64,000 nt of DNA from NCBI RefSeq assembly GCF_012939995.1, contig NZ_SPMZ01000025.1, forward strand, positions 1 to 64,000. Direction: 5' to 3'. Below, piece by piece: positions 55,639-64,000 of this stretch. Positions within the stretch are counted from its first letter, which is position 1; the number at the start of each line of letters is the position of its first letter. The stretch is from Candidatus Competibacter phosphatis. GTDB lineage: Bacteria; Pseudomonadota; Gammaproteobacteria; Competibacterales; Competibacteraceae. The notes under the pieces were generated by a model. The model worked only from the letters and a program-made list of their open reading frames with translations. It was not told the origin of the DNA and made no database searches. Both the position numbers and the translations under genes were made by a program.

Positions 55639-57222
55639 ATGAAAAAGTTACTCGGCATCATCGTGGTCGTGTTGATACTGGCGGTGGCGGGCTTCGTCGG
55701 CGCGGCCTACTGGTCGGGCCGGCAGGCGGAACGCTGGTACCAGGATGCCTTGGCGCAAGGCACGAACAATCCCGACATCAAGCTCAGCACGGCCAGTTAC
55801 CAGCGTGGCCTGTTCTCGTCGCAAATCGAAACCCGCGTCCAGTTTACGCTGCCGGAAGAGCACGATCCGAACCAGCCGGACCCCTCTTTCACGATCCGGC
55901 AGGAGGTCTATCACGGCCCACTGCCGCTGGCGGGTCGGGGTGTGCCGGGGGTGCCGATGCAATGGGGCGGCGCGGTGGTGCGCGCCACGCTGGACCCGAA
56001 CAGCAGCGCCTGGACCCGCGAACTGGCCAAGTGGTATGGCGACCAAGAGCCAATGGTGGCCATTTCACGAGTCGGTTTCGACGGCGCCAGCGATACCTCC
56101 ATCACCGTACCGCCGCTGAATCTCGAACAAGTGGGCGACGATCTGCAAAGCCTGAAGTTTTCCGGGCTGCAAGGCCAGTTTCAGGTTGCCCCTCATAACG
56201 CCGCGATCCAGGGCGGCATGAGCGCCGACAGCCTGGAAGTCGTCGGCAAACCGATGGAAGCCGGCGCTGATCAGCCGGTCGGGATCGGCCAGTTTGGCTT
56301 GCGCAATCTCACCCTAACGGTGAATCAGCGCAAGGGAGCCTTCGATCTGATGTTCGGTGAGTCCAGCCTCAAGATCGGCGAACTGCGTGGCCAGGATCAA
56401 CCAGCGAAAACGCCATTTGCGATCGACAACCTGAGCGTGACCGGGAATCTGAGTCAGACGACTCCTGAACAGGTAGCCGGCGAAGTTATATTCAAGGCCG
56501 ACAAGGTGACCGTGGGCGAGCAAAGCGGCACCGGCAGCGTGCGGCTGGCGTTAGGCAAGCTGGATGGGGCCACCGCTGCCCGGATCGAACAGTGGCAGCA
56601 AAAAACCGCTGGCAAGCTCGACGATCCGCAGGCGCTCGACGACTTGCTGGAACTGATGAAAGCGTTGCTGCGCGGCAAGCCGGAATTCGTGCTCGACACT
56701 CAGGCCACCCTGGTCCAAGGCGAGTGGCGAGGCAAGCTGACGCTGAATTTCCAGGACCCTGGCGCGATCAATCCGGCGCAAGATCCGATGAGCTTGTTGG
56801 GTGCGCTGGAAAAGGGATTGGCCGACATCACGGCGTCCAAGCCGCTGGTGGAAACCATGCTGATCGGTCAGGCGAAACAGAACTTGCAGGCGCAGCTCAA
56901 GGAACAGGGTCAGGAAGCGGGCGAACAGGCCGTGCAAACCATGGCCGAGCAGCAGGTTGCACAGCAGCTTCAGGGATTGATGGCCGCCGGTTTCGTTCGA
57001 CTGGAAGGCGATCGCTACCAAACCACCGCGCGGTTCGAGGGTGGCAAGTTGTTTGTGAACGATCAGGAAATTCCGCTGGCGCCTCCGGTGGACCAGGAAA
57101 GTTCCAATGACGTGGAAACGATGCCGCTGATGCCGGATGACGGCGTCAAGGAAGAGGAAATGCCGTCGGCGCCGGGTAGTGACGCCGAAAAGCCGTCCCA
57201 GGAAAAACCGACCCCGCAATGA
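55639..57222 (+). CDS. DUF945 family periplasmic protein (YdgA-like)
   Basis: This 527-residue protein has an N-terminal hydrophobic signal or anchor (KKLLGIIVVVLILAVAGFVGAAYW, residues 2-25, shown in part) and then the DUF945 pattern with YQRGLFSSQIETRV and repeated beta-rich regions. The end is a Glu/Pro/Ser-rich tail. E. coli YdgA is the best-known member; function is unknown. The ATG at 55639 has a GGAGG site at good spacing; the upstream extension of the frame is not credible. It lies 12 bases before glnE and may be cotranscribed. Confidence 0.85.
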   Translation: MKKLLGIIVVVLILAVAGFVGAAYWSGRQAERWYQDALAQGTNNPDIKLSTASYQRGLFSSQIETRVQFTLPEEHDPNQPDPSFTIRQEVYHGPLPLAGRGVPGVPMQWGGAVVRATLDPNSSAWTRELAKWYGDQEPMVAISRVGFDGASDTSITVPPLNLEQVGDDLQSLKFSGLQGQFQVAPHNAAIQGGMSADSLEVVGKPMEAGADQPVGIGQFGLRNLTLTVNQRKGAFDLMFGESSLKIGELRGQDQPAKTPFAIDNLSVTGNLSQTTPEQVAGEVIFKADKVTVGEQSGTGSVRLALGKLDGATAARIEQWQQKTAGKLDDPQALDDLLELMKALLRGKPEFVLDTQATLVQGEWRGKLTLNFQDPGAINPAQDPMSLLGALEKGLADITASKPLVETMLIGQAKQNLQAQLKEQGQEAGEQAVQTMAEQQVAQQLQGLMAAGFVRLEGDRYQTTARFEGGKLFVNDQEIPLAPPVDQESSNDVETMPLMPDDGVKEEEMPSAPGSDAEKPSQEKPTPQ

Positions 57223-57234
57223 GCCGCAGCGGCC

Positions 57235-60123
57235 ATGACCAGCATTGACGTGGAGTTGCGGCGCCTACCGCCTGGGCTGCGACCCGAAGTTGGCCAGTAC
57301 TGGGAGGCATTCGCCGCCGCCGCCCGCGCGGCAGGTCTGGAGCCGCCCGCCGACGGGCTGCTGCCGAGGCAATTGGTCCCGGTCTGGGCCGGCAGCGAGT
57401 TCGTCGCCCGCGCCTGCATCGGCGAGCCGGCGTTGCTGGCGGAGTTGTGGACCAGCGGCGAGCTGGCGCGGGTCCAGGCGTCGGGCGAGTGCCGGGCACG
57501 GTTGGAACGACAGTTGGCGGAGGTGGTCGACGAGACTCAACTCGGGGTTTTGTTGCGCCAGTTCCGCCGTCGGGAAATGATCCGCATCGCCTGGCGCGAT
57601 CTGGCCGGGCTGGCGAGTTTAGCGGAAACGCTGGGCGATCTGACCGATTTGGCGGAGGCGACGGTCGATGCCGCGCTGGAGCGCTTGCACGCTTGGCAGA
57701 GCCGGCGTTTCGGTCAACCATGCGACGCCGACGGCCAAGCGCAGCGCCTGGTGGTGCTGGGCATGGGCAAGCTGGGCGGGCGCGAGCTCAACTTCTCCTC
57801 GGACATCGACCTGATCTTCACGTTTCCGCGACAAGGTCAGACCGATGGCGCGCGGGCCGTCGCCAACGAAGAATTTTTCCGCCGGCTCGGGCAGCGCTTG
57901 ATCAAGGTGCTGGCCGAGCCGACCGCCGACGGCTTCGTGTTCCGGGTCGACATGCGTCTGCGGCCGTTCGGCGATTCGGGGCCGCTGGCGATTTCCTTCG
58001 CCGCTTTCGAGGATTATTACCAGAATCACGGTCGCGACTGGGAGCGTTACGCCATGATCAAGGCCCGGGTGATCGCCGGCGACCGGGAAGCCGGCGAGCA
58101 CTTGTTGGTCGAGCTGCGGCCGTTCGTTTATCGCCGCTATCTCGATTACGGTGCGTTCGAAGCGCTGCGCGGCATGAAGGCGCTGATCGCCCAGGAAGTC
58201 GAGCGCAAGGGCATGCAACGCAACATCAAGCTGGGACCGGGCGGTATCCGCGAAATCGAATTCATCGGCCAGGCTTTTCAACTGATCTACGGTGGCCGCG
58301 ATCCGATGCTGCGGGAACGCGGCATTTTGGCGGTATTGGATCATCTGGCCGTCAGCGGCCGGTTGCCGGCGGCGGCGGTGGCCGACCTCAAGCAGGCCTA
58401 TGTTTTCCTGCGCCGGGTCGAGAACCGGCTGCAAGCTTGGGCCGACCGGCAGACCCACGATCTGCCGGACAACGAACTGGCCCAACTGCGGCTGGCCCAC
58501 GCGATGGGCCAACCCGACTGGGAGGTATTCGCCGACGAGTTGGCGCGGCACGCTCGGGCGGTGAGCCAGCAGTTCGCTCAGGTCTTCGGCAACGCAGCGA
58601 CCGATGCCGGGACCCACCAAGAAGAGCTGGCGGTCGTATGGGGAGACGAGCCGGGTGAGGAAGGCGCGCTGTGGATATTGGCCGAGCACGGTTTCGAAGA
58701 CCCGGTATTGGCCTGGAATCGACTGCGGGCGCTGAAAAACGGGTTCAGCTACCGGGCGATGAGCCCGCGCGGGCGCGAACGCTTGGACGTGCTGGTGCCG
58801 CGAGTGCTGGCAGCCGCCGCCGCCGGGCCACGGCCAGCGGCGACGCTGGAGCGCGTTTTCAATCTGCTGGAAGCGGTGGCCCGCCGCTCGGTGTACTTGG
58901 CGCTGCTGGCCGAGCATCCGCAGGCGCTGGCGCAACTGGTCAAGCTGTGCGCCGCCAGCAGTTGGATTGCCACTCATCTGACTCGCTATCCGCTGCTGCT
59001 CGACGATCTGCTCAACCCCGCCACGCTCTACGCGCCGCTGGATCGCCGGCAGTTGGTGTCGGAACTGGACCAGCAACTGGCGCGCGTGCCGGCGGGCGAC
59101 GCCGAAGAGCTGCTGAACGCCTTGCGCTATTTCAAGCAGGGCAGTGTGTTGCGGGTCGCCGCCGCCGACGTCAGCGGCGCGATGCCCTTGATGATCGTCA
59201 GCGACCATCTGACCGAAATCGCCGAAGTCCTGCTGTGCAAGGTGCTGGAGCTGGCCTGGACCGATCTGCTGCTTCGGTTCGGTCCACCCGAGTGTGTGGT
59301 GGACGGAGTGAAGCGGGAGGCGCGCTTCGCCATCCTCGCTTACGGCAAGCTGGGCGGCATCGAATTGAACTACGGTTCCGACCTGGATCTGGTGTTCCTG
59401 CACGACAGCGTCGGTGGCCACCAGGTAACCGCCGGTCCGCGTCAGATCGACAACACCGCTTTTTTCGCCAAACTGGTACAGCGGATCATCCATCTGCTCA
59501 CCACCCGTACCGGTGCCGGCGATCTGTACGAGGTGGACACCCGGCTGCGGCCCAGCGGTCGCGCCGGTCTGCTGGTCAGTTCCTTCGAGGCTTTCGCCGA
59601 ATACCAGCAACGCCAAGCCTGGACCTGGGAACATCAGGCACTGGCACGGACGCGAGCGGTGGCGGGACCGGCGGCGCTGACCGAGCGGTTTCAAGCCATC
59701 CGCCGGGAGGTTTTGGGGCGCGAGCGCGATCCCGTGACACTGCGCCGGGAGGTCCGCGACATGCGCGAGCGGATGCGCGCCGAACTGGACGCCAGCACCA
59801 CCGAGACCTTCGATCTCAAGCAGGGTCGGGGTGGTATCGCCGACATCGAATTTATGGTGCAATATAAAATCTTGGCGAACGCCCACCGTTACCCGGATCT
59901 GCTGACCTACACCGACAATATCCGGCAGACCGACGGGCTGGAGCGATTCGGCATCCTGTCCGTCGCCGACGCCGCCCGGTTGCGCAACGCCTATCGAAGC
60001 CTGCGCCGGCGCATTCACTTACTTAAGCTGCAAGAACAGCCCGCCCGTATCCCGGCCGACGAGGCGCGGGAGGTTCGCAAAGGCGTGAGCCGCATCTGGC
60101 GGCGGCTGATGGAAAGCGATTGA
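57235..60123 (+). CDS. glnE: Bifunctional glutamine synthetase adenylyltransferase/deadenylylase
   Basis: GlnE adds or removes AMP on glutamine synthetase under control of PII. The 962-residue protein has two nucleotidyltransferase cores: GMGKLGGRELNFSSDIDLIF (about residues 180-199, deadenylylating half) and AYGKLGGIELNYGSDLDLVF (about 700-719, adenylylating half), each with the conserved DxD aspartates. The associated helical regions are also typical (GIREIEFIGQAFQLIYGGRD; GIADIEFMVQYKIL). The frame is intact over 2.9 kb. It is followed by ilvE with a short spacer. Confidence 0.97.
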   Translation: MTSIDVELRRLPPGLRPEVGQYWEAFAAAARAAGLEPPADGLLPRQLVPVWAGSEFVARACIGEPALLAELWTSGELARVQASGECRARLERQLAEVVDETQLGVLLRQFRRREMIRIAWRDLAGLASLAETLGDLTDLAEATVDAALERLHAWQSRRFGQPCDADGQAQRLVVLGMGKLGGRELNFSSDIDLIFTFPRQGQTDGARAVANEEFFRRLGQRLIKVLAEPTADGFVFRVDMRLRPFGDSGPLAISFAAFEDYYQNHGRDWERYAMIKARVIAGDREAGEHLLVELRPFVYRRYLDYGAFEALRGMKALIAQEVERKGMQRNIKLGPGGIREIEFIGQAFQLIYGGRDPMLRERGILAVLDHLAVSGRLPAAAVADLKQAYVFLRRVENRLQAWADRQTHDLPDNELAQLRLAHAMGQPDWEVFADELARHARAVSQQFAQVFGNAATDAGTHQEELAVVWGDEPGEEGALWILAEHGFEDPVLAWNRLRALKNGFSYRAMSPRGRERLDVLVPRVLAAAAAGPRPAATLERVFNLLEAVARRSVYLALLAEHPQALAQLVKLCAASSWIATHLTRYPLLLDDLLNPATLYAPLDRRQLVSELDQQLARVPAGDAEELLNALRYFKQGSVLRVAAADVSGAMPLMIVSDHLTEIAEVLLCKVLELAWTDLLLRFGPPECVVDGVKREARFAILAYGKLGGIELNYGSDLDLVFLHDSVGGHQVTAGPRQIDNTAFFAKLVQRIIHLLTTRTGAGDLYEVDTRLRPSGRAGLLVSSFEAFAEYQQRQAWTWEHQALARTRAVAGPAALTERFQAIRREVLGRERDPVTLRREVRDMRERMRAELDASTTETFDLKQGRGGIADIEFMVQYKILANAHRYPDLLTYTDNIRQTDGLERFGILSVADAARLRNAYRSLRRRIHLLKLQEQPARIPADEAREVRKGVSRIWRRLMESD

Positions 60124-60199
60124 AGCACCGGGCGTGGGGCGATGCATTCGGGCAACGCGCGCAACGCGCGCAAGCCGCCTTGTTTTGGAGAATAGAACG

Positions 60200-61120
60200 A
60201 TGACGATGGCCGACCGTGATGGTCTGATCTGGTATGACGGCGAACTGGTGCCCTGGCGCGAGGCCAACACCCATGTATTGACCCATACCCTGCACTACGG
60301 CATGGGTGTGTTCGAAGGGGTTCGGGCCTATGCCACCCACCGAGGCACCGCGATTTTCCGCTTGCAGGCCCATACCGACCGGCTGTTTCGTTCCGCTCAT
60401 ATCCTTGGCATGCCGCTGCCGTACAGCAAAGCGGAAATCAACGACGCCTGCCGGCAAGCGGTGCGCGCCAACAATCTGGCCAGTGCCTATATTCGGCCGA
60501 TGTGTTTCTTTGGCGCCGAGGGCATGGGGCTGCGCGCCGACAATCTCAAGGTCCACGCCATCGTCGCCGCCTGGGAATGGGGCGCTTATCTGGGCGCGGA
60601 AAACCTGGAACGCGGCATCCGCATTCGCACCTCGTCGTTCAGCCGGCATCACGTCAACATCGCCATGTGCAAGGCCAAGGCCAATGGCAATTACATGAAT
60701 TCGATGCTGGCGCTGTCCGAGGCCCTGCGCGACGGTTACGACGAGGCGCTGCTGCTGGATACCGAGGGCTACGTGGCGGAGGGGAGCGGCGAGAATGTCT
60801 TTATCGTCCGCGACGGCTTGCTCTATACCCCCGATCTGACGTCGGCGCTGGAAGGCATCACCCGCGACACCATCATCCGTTTCGCCGCCGACCTCGGGAT
60901 TTCGGTCCGGGAAAAGCGCATCACCCGCGACGAGGTGTATATCGCCGATGAAGCCTTCTTCACCGGCACCGCCGCCGAGGTGACGCCGATCCGCGAAGTG
61001 GACGGCCGCGTCATCGGCAACGGCCGACGCGGTCCGATCACCCAACGCCTGCAGGAAATGTACTTCGATCAGGTGCAAGGCCGTCGCGATGAATTTCCCG
61101 ACTGGCTGACGCTGGTTTGA
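60200..61120 (+). CDS. ilvE: Branched-chain amino acid aminotransferase
   Basis: IlvE transfers amino groups to the Val, Leu and Ile keto acids, with pyridoxal phosphate. The 306-residue class IV protein has the start DGLIWYDGELVPWREANTHV, THTLHYGMGVFEGVRAY (about residues 30-46), the PLP Lys in MCKAKANGNYMNS (about 158), and GYVAEGSGENVFIVRDG (about 191-207). A GGAG site precedes the ATG at 60200. It provides the final step for the leuCDB products encoded 40 kb away. Confidence 0.97.
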   Translation: MTMADRDGLIWYDGELVPWREANTHVLTHTLHYGMGVFEGVRAYATHRGTAIFRLQAHTDRLFRSAHILGMPLPYSKAEINDACRQAVRANNLASAYIRPMCFFGAEGMGLRADNLKVHAIVAAWEWGAYLGAENLERGIRIRTSSFSRHHVNIAMCKAKANGNYMNSMLALSEALRDGYDEALLLDTEGYVAEGSGENVFIVRDGLLYTPDLTSALEGITRDTIIRFAADLGISVREKRITRDEVYIADEAFFTGTAAEVTPIREVDGRVIGNGRRGPITQRLQEMYFDQVQGRRDEFPDWLTLV

Positions 61121-61191
61121 GCGATCCATTGCCACGATCGAAGACCGTTTAAAACAATTTTTTATAAACAAAATCTTAGGAGATCAATGCC

Positions 61192-61398
61192 ATGGCTGCC
61201 GCTCCCGCCGCCGCTTTCGCCAAGGCCATGCCCAATGCTCAGAAGACCTACGAGGTCAGCCGAGCCGATTTGCCGGTATCCTGCCCACTGCCGGAAATGA
61301 CGCTGTGGAATTCCCATCCAAAGGTTTACCTGCCGCTCGAAGCCACCGGCAAAGCCAAGTGCCCGTACTGCGGCGCGGATTTCGTGCTGGTGGATTGA
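61192..61398 (+). CDS. Zinc-finger (zf-CHCC) domain protein
   Basis: This 68-residue protein has the zf-CHCC pattern seen in the mitochondrial complex I subunit NDUFS6: Cys31 in LPVSCPLP, His in NSHPKVYLPL and the pair AKCPYCGADFVLVD at the C terminus. In Proteobacteria the family is widespread and of unclear function. An AGGAG site precedes the ATG. It follows ilvE after 71 bases. Confidence 0.85.
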   Translation: MAAAPAAAFAKAMPNAQKTYEVSRADLPVSCPLPEMTLWNSHPKVYLPLEATGKAKCPYCGADFVLVD

Positions 61399-61416
61399 TT
61401 CGCTGTCCGGCGGCGG

Positions 61417-62337
61417 GTGGAATCGCCGGTGCGCCCGCTGGTCGTCTGGCGGTTCAGCGACGGCAAGGCCGGGCACGACAATCAGAGCGGGGGATTGACG
61501 GAAGCTCTGGCCCGGTTGCGGCCGGTCGAAATCGTCACACCGCAACGCTTAACCCCCATCGCGGCGCTGCTCGCCCTGGCGGGTGGCCGTTTGACTGTGT
61601 GGCCGGATTTGCCGGCGCCGGATTTGCTGGTGGGTGCCGGTCATGGTACCCATCTCTCGTTGTTGGCCGCCCGTCGGCGTCGATGCGCGCGCGCGGTGGT
61701 GCTGATGCGGCCCAGTCTGCCGCTGGCTCTGTTTGATCTGTGCCTGATTCCCGAGCATGATGCGCCACCGATCCGCGCGAACGTGTTGGCCACGCGCGGA
61801 GCGCTGAACCGTATCCAACCCTCCTCCAACCTGGAATCCCGGCAGGGCTTGCTGCTGATTGGCGGACCGTCCGCACATTTCGGTTGGGACGAAGCCAAAT
61901 TGCGCGCGCAGATCGCCGCCGTGCTGGCCGCCGATCCGACGATGCGCTGGACCCTGACCACCTCGCGCCGCACGCCGACCTCTTTTTTAGCCGCCGGTCA
62001 CGATCCGGTGGACACCCGGCTGACGGTGGTTCCGGTTACGGCGACCGGCCCGGATTGGTTGCCGGCGCAACTGGCACGAGCAGGGCAGGTTTGGGTCAGC
62101 GCCGACAGCGTATCCATGGTCTACGAGGCCTTGACCGCCGGCGCGGCGGTGGGGGTGCTGGAAGTACCGCGTAAACGATCCAGCCGCATTAGTCGGGGAC
62201 TGGATAAACTGGCCGGCGCGGGCTGGGTCACACCTTTCGCCGACTGGCAACGTCAGCCGTGCCTCAAGCGGCCGTCTCAAACCTTTAACGAAGCGGAGCG
62301 CTGCGCCTGCTGGATCGTCGAGCGATGGTTCGCCTGA
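61417..62337 (+). CDS. ELM1-family (DUF1022) putative glycosyltransferase-like protein
   Basis: This protein of about 306 residues has the family start VVWRFSDGKAGHDNQSGGL (about residues 9-27), the LLIGGPSAHFGWDE segment and the C-terminal VWVSADSVSMVYEALTAG (about 228-245). The fold is glycosyltransferase B-like. Plant ELM1 acts in mitochondrial fission. Bacterial members are usually encoded in LPS gene clusters, as here. The start is GTG, with another GTG four codons later. It overlaps the next glycosyltransferase by 13 bases. Confidence 0.83.
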   Translation: MESPVRPLVVWRFSDGKAGHDNQSGGLTEALARLRPVEIVTPQRLTPIAALLALAGGRLTVWPDLPAPDLLVGAGHGTHLSLLAARRRRCARAVVLMRPSLPLALFDLCLIPEHDAPPIRANVLATRGALNRIQPSSNLESRQGLLLIGGPSAHFGWDEAKLRAQIAAVLAADPTMRWTLTTSRRTPTSFLAAGHDPVDTRLTVVPVTATGPDWLPAQLARAGQVWVSADSVSMVYEALTAGAAVGVLEVPRKRSSRISRGLDKLAGAGWVTPFADWQRQPCLKRPSQTFNEAERCACWIVERWFA

Positions 62338-63452
62338 GCGTGGCGCAGTTGCTGCCGGCACTGAACGGCGGCGGCGTGGAACGCGGTACGTTGGAGATCG
62401 CGGAGGAACTGGTCCGGCGCGGCCATCGTTCGGTGGTGATTTCCGCCGGTGGGCGGTTGGTGCCGGAATTGCTGCAAGCAGGCAGCGAACATCTGGCTTG
62501 GCCGTTGGGCGCCAAGTCCCCGCTGGTGCCGCGCTGGGTCCGGCCGTTGCGGCGCTGGTTGGCCGAACAGCGCATCGATATTCTGCACGCTCGCTCGCGC
62601 TTGCCGGCCTGGATCGCTTGGCTGGCCTGGCGGCGGATGGACCCGGCGACTCGGCCACGCTTTGTCACCACCGTGCATGGGCTGTATTCGGTTTCCCGTT
62701 ACAGCGCCATCATGACCCGAGGCGAACGCGTAATCGCCGTGTCCGACACCGTGCGCGCCTATCTGCGATGCCATTATCCCGAGTTGCCGACCGAGCGTGT
62801 TCAGGTCATCCAGCGCGGGGTGGACCCGGTGGATTTTCCCTACGGTTACCGACCCACGCCCGACTGGCTGGCCGACTGGTATCGGCACTATCCACAGTTG
62901 CGCGATGTGCCGATCTTGACGCTACCGGGACGGCTGAGTCGGCTCAAGGGTCACGAGGAATTTATCGAGCTGATCGCCCGATTACGGGTGGCCGGGCGAC
63001 CGGTCCATGGACTGATCGTCGGTGGCCCGGAGCCGCGCCGCCAAGCTTACGCCGATGCCTTGCGGGAAAACGTCCGATCGCGTGGCTTGGCCGGCATTGT
63101 GCTGTTTACCGGCCATCGCGCCGACATGCGCGAAATTTATGCGGTATCGACCCTGGTGCTGTCGTTGTCGGCCAAACCGGAATCTTTCGGCCGCACGGTG
63201 CTGGAAGCCTTGAGCCTGGGCCGGCCGGTGGTTGCTTACGCTTACGGCGGTGTCGGCGAGATTCTGGACCGACTGTATCCCGCCGGTCGGGTTTCGCCGG
63301 GCGATGAAGAGACGCTGCTCGCGCGGGTGGCTGGCCTGCTGGATGCTCCAGCACCGGTTCCAGCGGAGCCGGCATTTCCCTTGCGGCGGATGTTGGATGA
63401 AACTTTGGCACTTTACGCGGCGTTGCATCGTTCACCGAGGGCGCCCGTGTGA
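62325..63452 (+). CDS. Glycosyltransferase family 4
   Basis: This 375-residue GT-B enzyme has the acceptor-side start VAQLLPALNGGGVERGTLEI and the donor-binding half with TLPGRLSRLKGHEEFIELIA, then KPESFGRTVLEALSLGRPVVAY with the catalytic-type Glu (about 286). Position between the ELM1-like and GT9 genes suggests a role in LPS core or related surface glycan. The sugar cannot be told from the sequence. The GTG of the next gene overlaps its stop. Confidence 0.9.
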   Translation: MVRLSVAQLLPALNGGGVERGTLEIAEELVRRGHRSVVISAGGRLVPELLQAGSEHLAWPLGAKSPLVPRWVRPLRRWLAEQRIDILHARSRLPAWIAWLAWRRMDPATRPRFVTTVHGLYSVSRYSAIMTRGERVIAVSDTVRAYLRCHYPELPTERVQVIQRGVDPVDFPYGYRPTPDWLADWYRHYPQLRDVPILTLPGRLSRLKGHEEFIELIARLRVAGRPVHGLIVGGPEPRRQAYADALRENVRSRGLAGIVLFTGHRADMREIYAVSTLVLSLSAKPESFGRTVLEALSLGRPVVAYAYGGVGEILDRLYPAGRVSPGDEETLLARVAGLLDAPAPVPAEPAFPLRRMLDETLALYAALHRSPRAPV

Positions 63453-64000
63453 AGCTCGCGCCATCCGGGCCGACCCTGATCGTGCAGCCCTTGCCCGGCA
63501 TCGGCGACATGGTCTGGCATTTGCCGCATATCCATGCCATCGCCGCGACCACGATCGCGGGCAAAGTCGATATTCTGACCAAACCACGCTCTCAGTCCGA
63601 CCGCTTGTTACGCGCCGATCCCCAGGTCGGCCAGATTCTATGGCTGGAGCGCGAATCCGGTCGCCATGCCGGCTTGGGTGGCGTGTTGCGACTGGCGACG
63701 GCCTTGCGGCAAGGCGGCTACCAGCGGGTGTGGATTCTGCACGGCAGTGCCCGCTACGCGCTGGCGGCGCGTTTGGCTGGTATCTCCGAGCGACTGGGAT
63801 ACGGCGTGGGCTTGCAGTCGCTGTTGTTGACCGTGCCGGTGCGCTTGCCGCCCGAGCGGCGCCACGCCCACCCGATCCTACGGGCGGATGCTCTGCTGGA
63901 TGCGCTGGGCATCGCCCGTGGCGAAAAGGAGCCGCGACTCGCACTCGACGCCGAGGCCGATCGGGCGGTGGCGGTACGGTTCGCGACTTGGCCAACACCA
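63449..64000 (+). CDS. Glycosyltransferase family 9 (heptosyltransferase-like), partial
   Basis: The frame from GTG at 63449 stays open to the window end (184 codons) and is not complete. The N terminus LIVQPLPGIGDMVWHLPHIHAI is the family 9 hallmark with the GDMVW segment, and the linker region GISERLGYGVGLQSLLLTVP fits the two-domain fold. Heptosyltransferases add heptose to LPS inner core, but other GT9 members act elsewhere. It overlaps the preceding gene by four bases. Confidence 0.88.
   Translation, partial: MKLAPSGPTLIVQPLPGIGDMVWHLPHIHAIAATTIAGKVDILTKPRSQSDRLLRADPQVGQILWLERESGRHAGLGGVLRLATALRQGGYQRVWILHGSARYALAARLAGISERLGYGVGLQSLLLTVPVRLPPERRHAHPILRADALLDALGIARGEKEPRLALDAEADRAVAVRFATWPTP

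Noticed and set aside
57619-60018. A 799-codon open frame on the minus strand opposite glnE.
   Set aside because: GlnE on the plus strand has full family motifs. The opposite frame is His/Gln/Arg-rich without domains and is a by-product of GC-rich codon use.

Overview
The window is a chromosomal segment of a GC-rich Gammaproteobacterium. Evidence for this is the type II secretion minor pseudopilin block, FimV, GlnE, MetX/MetW pairing, and genes for a lipid A/LPS-type envelope. The gene content and protein style look most like the Competibacteraceae (Ca. Competibacter/Contendobacter). That lineage call is an impression from gene order, not a computed placement. No rRNA, tRNA, IS element, prophage or CRISPR array was seen, so this is largely core genome with a few accessory blocks.

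Layout: (1) 0-6.6 kb: a flavin reductase, ychF, then an arsenic island (acr3, arsC, an ArsR, a COG0701 permease and a CxxC mini-thioredoxin on the minus strand, and a second, different ArsR divergent from acr3). (2) 6.7-14.3 kb: metX-metW followed by a tightly overlapping gspG-H-I-J-K-L-M-N run without gspC-F. (3) 14.4-23.5 kb: a lytic transglycosylase lipoprotein, fimV, asd, leuB-leuD-leuC, and a divergent LysR regulator. (4) 23.7-33.4 kb: livKHMGF branched-chain amino acid uptake, soluble and membrane pyrophosphatases (ppa, hppA), moaC and rnd. (5) 33.6-42.8 kb: a glycine-zipper lipoprotein, an AT-rich spacer, a two-protein signalling pair (HDOD-GAF-like-histidine kinase, then REC-PAS-PAS-GGDEF-EAL), an unknown conserved gene, and a YyaL-type thioredoxin-domain protein. 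(6) 42.9-49.3 kb: a SWIM zinc-finger/DUF5691/MoxR AAA+/DUF5682 operon, the least understood system here. It has its own promoter overlapping an operator-like dyad. (7) 49.4-64 kb: phosphomannomutase, a fused ATP sulfurylase-APS kinase, a lysozyme-like protein, two aryl-polyene-type genes, a DUF945 protein, glnE, ilvE, a zf-CHCC protein, and an ELM1/GT4/GT9 envelope glycosylation cluster cut by the window end.

Six genes carry one single-base frameshift each (permease, transglycosylase, hppA, rnd, the unknown gene at 40 kb, and the MoxR ATPase). Five of the six are one-base expansions inside 6-7 nt homopolymers. This pattern fits homopolymer sequencing error better than gene decay, and the genes are annotated here as their full restored span. 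Functionally the window links amino-acid supply (Met, Leu, Ile/Val), nitrogen control (glnE), energy recovery from pyrophosphate, and envelope/secretion functions, with an arsenic defence island and one candidate conflict or quality-control system.
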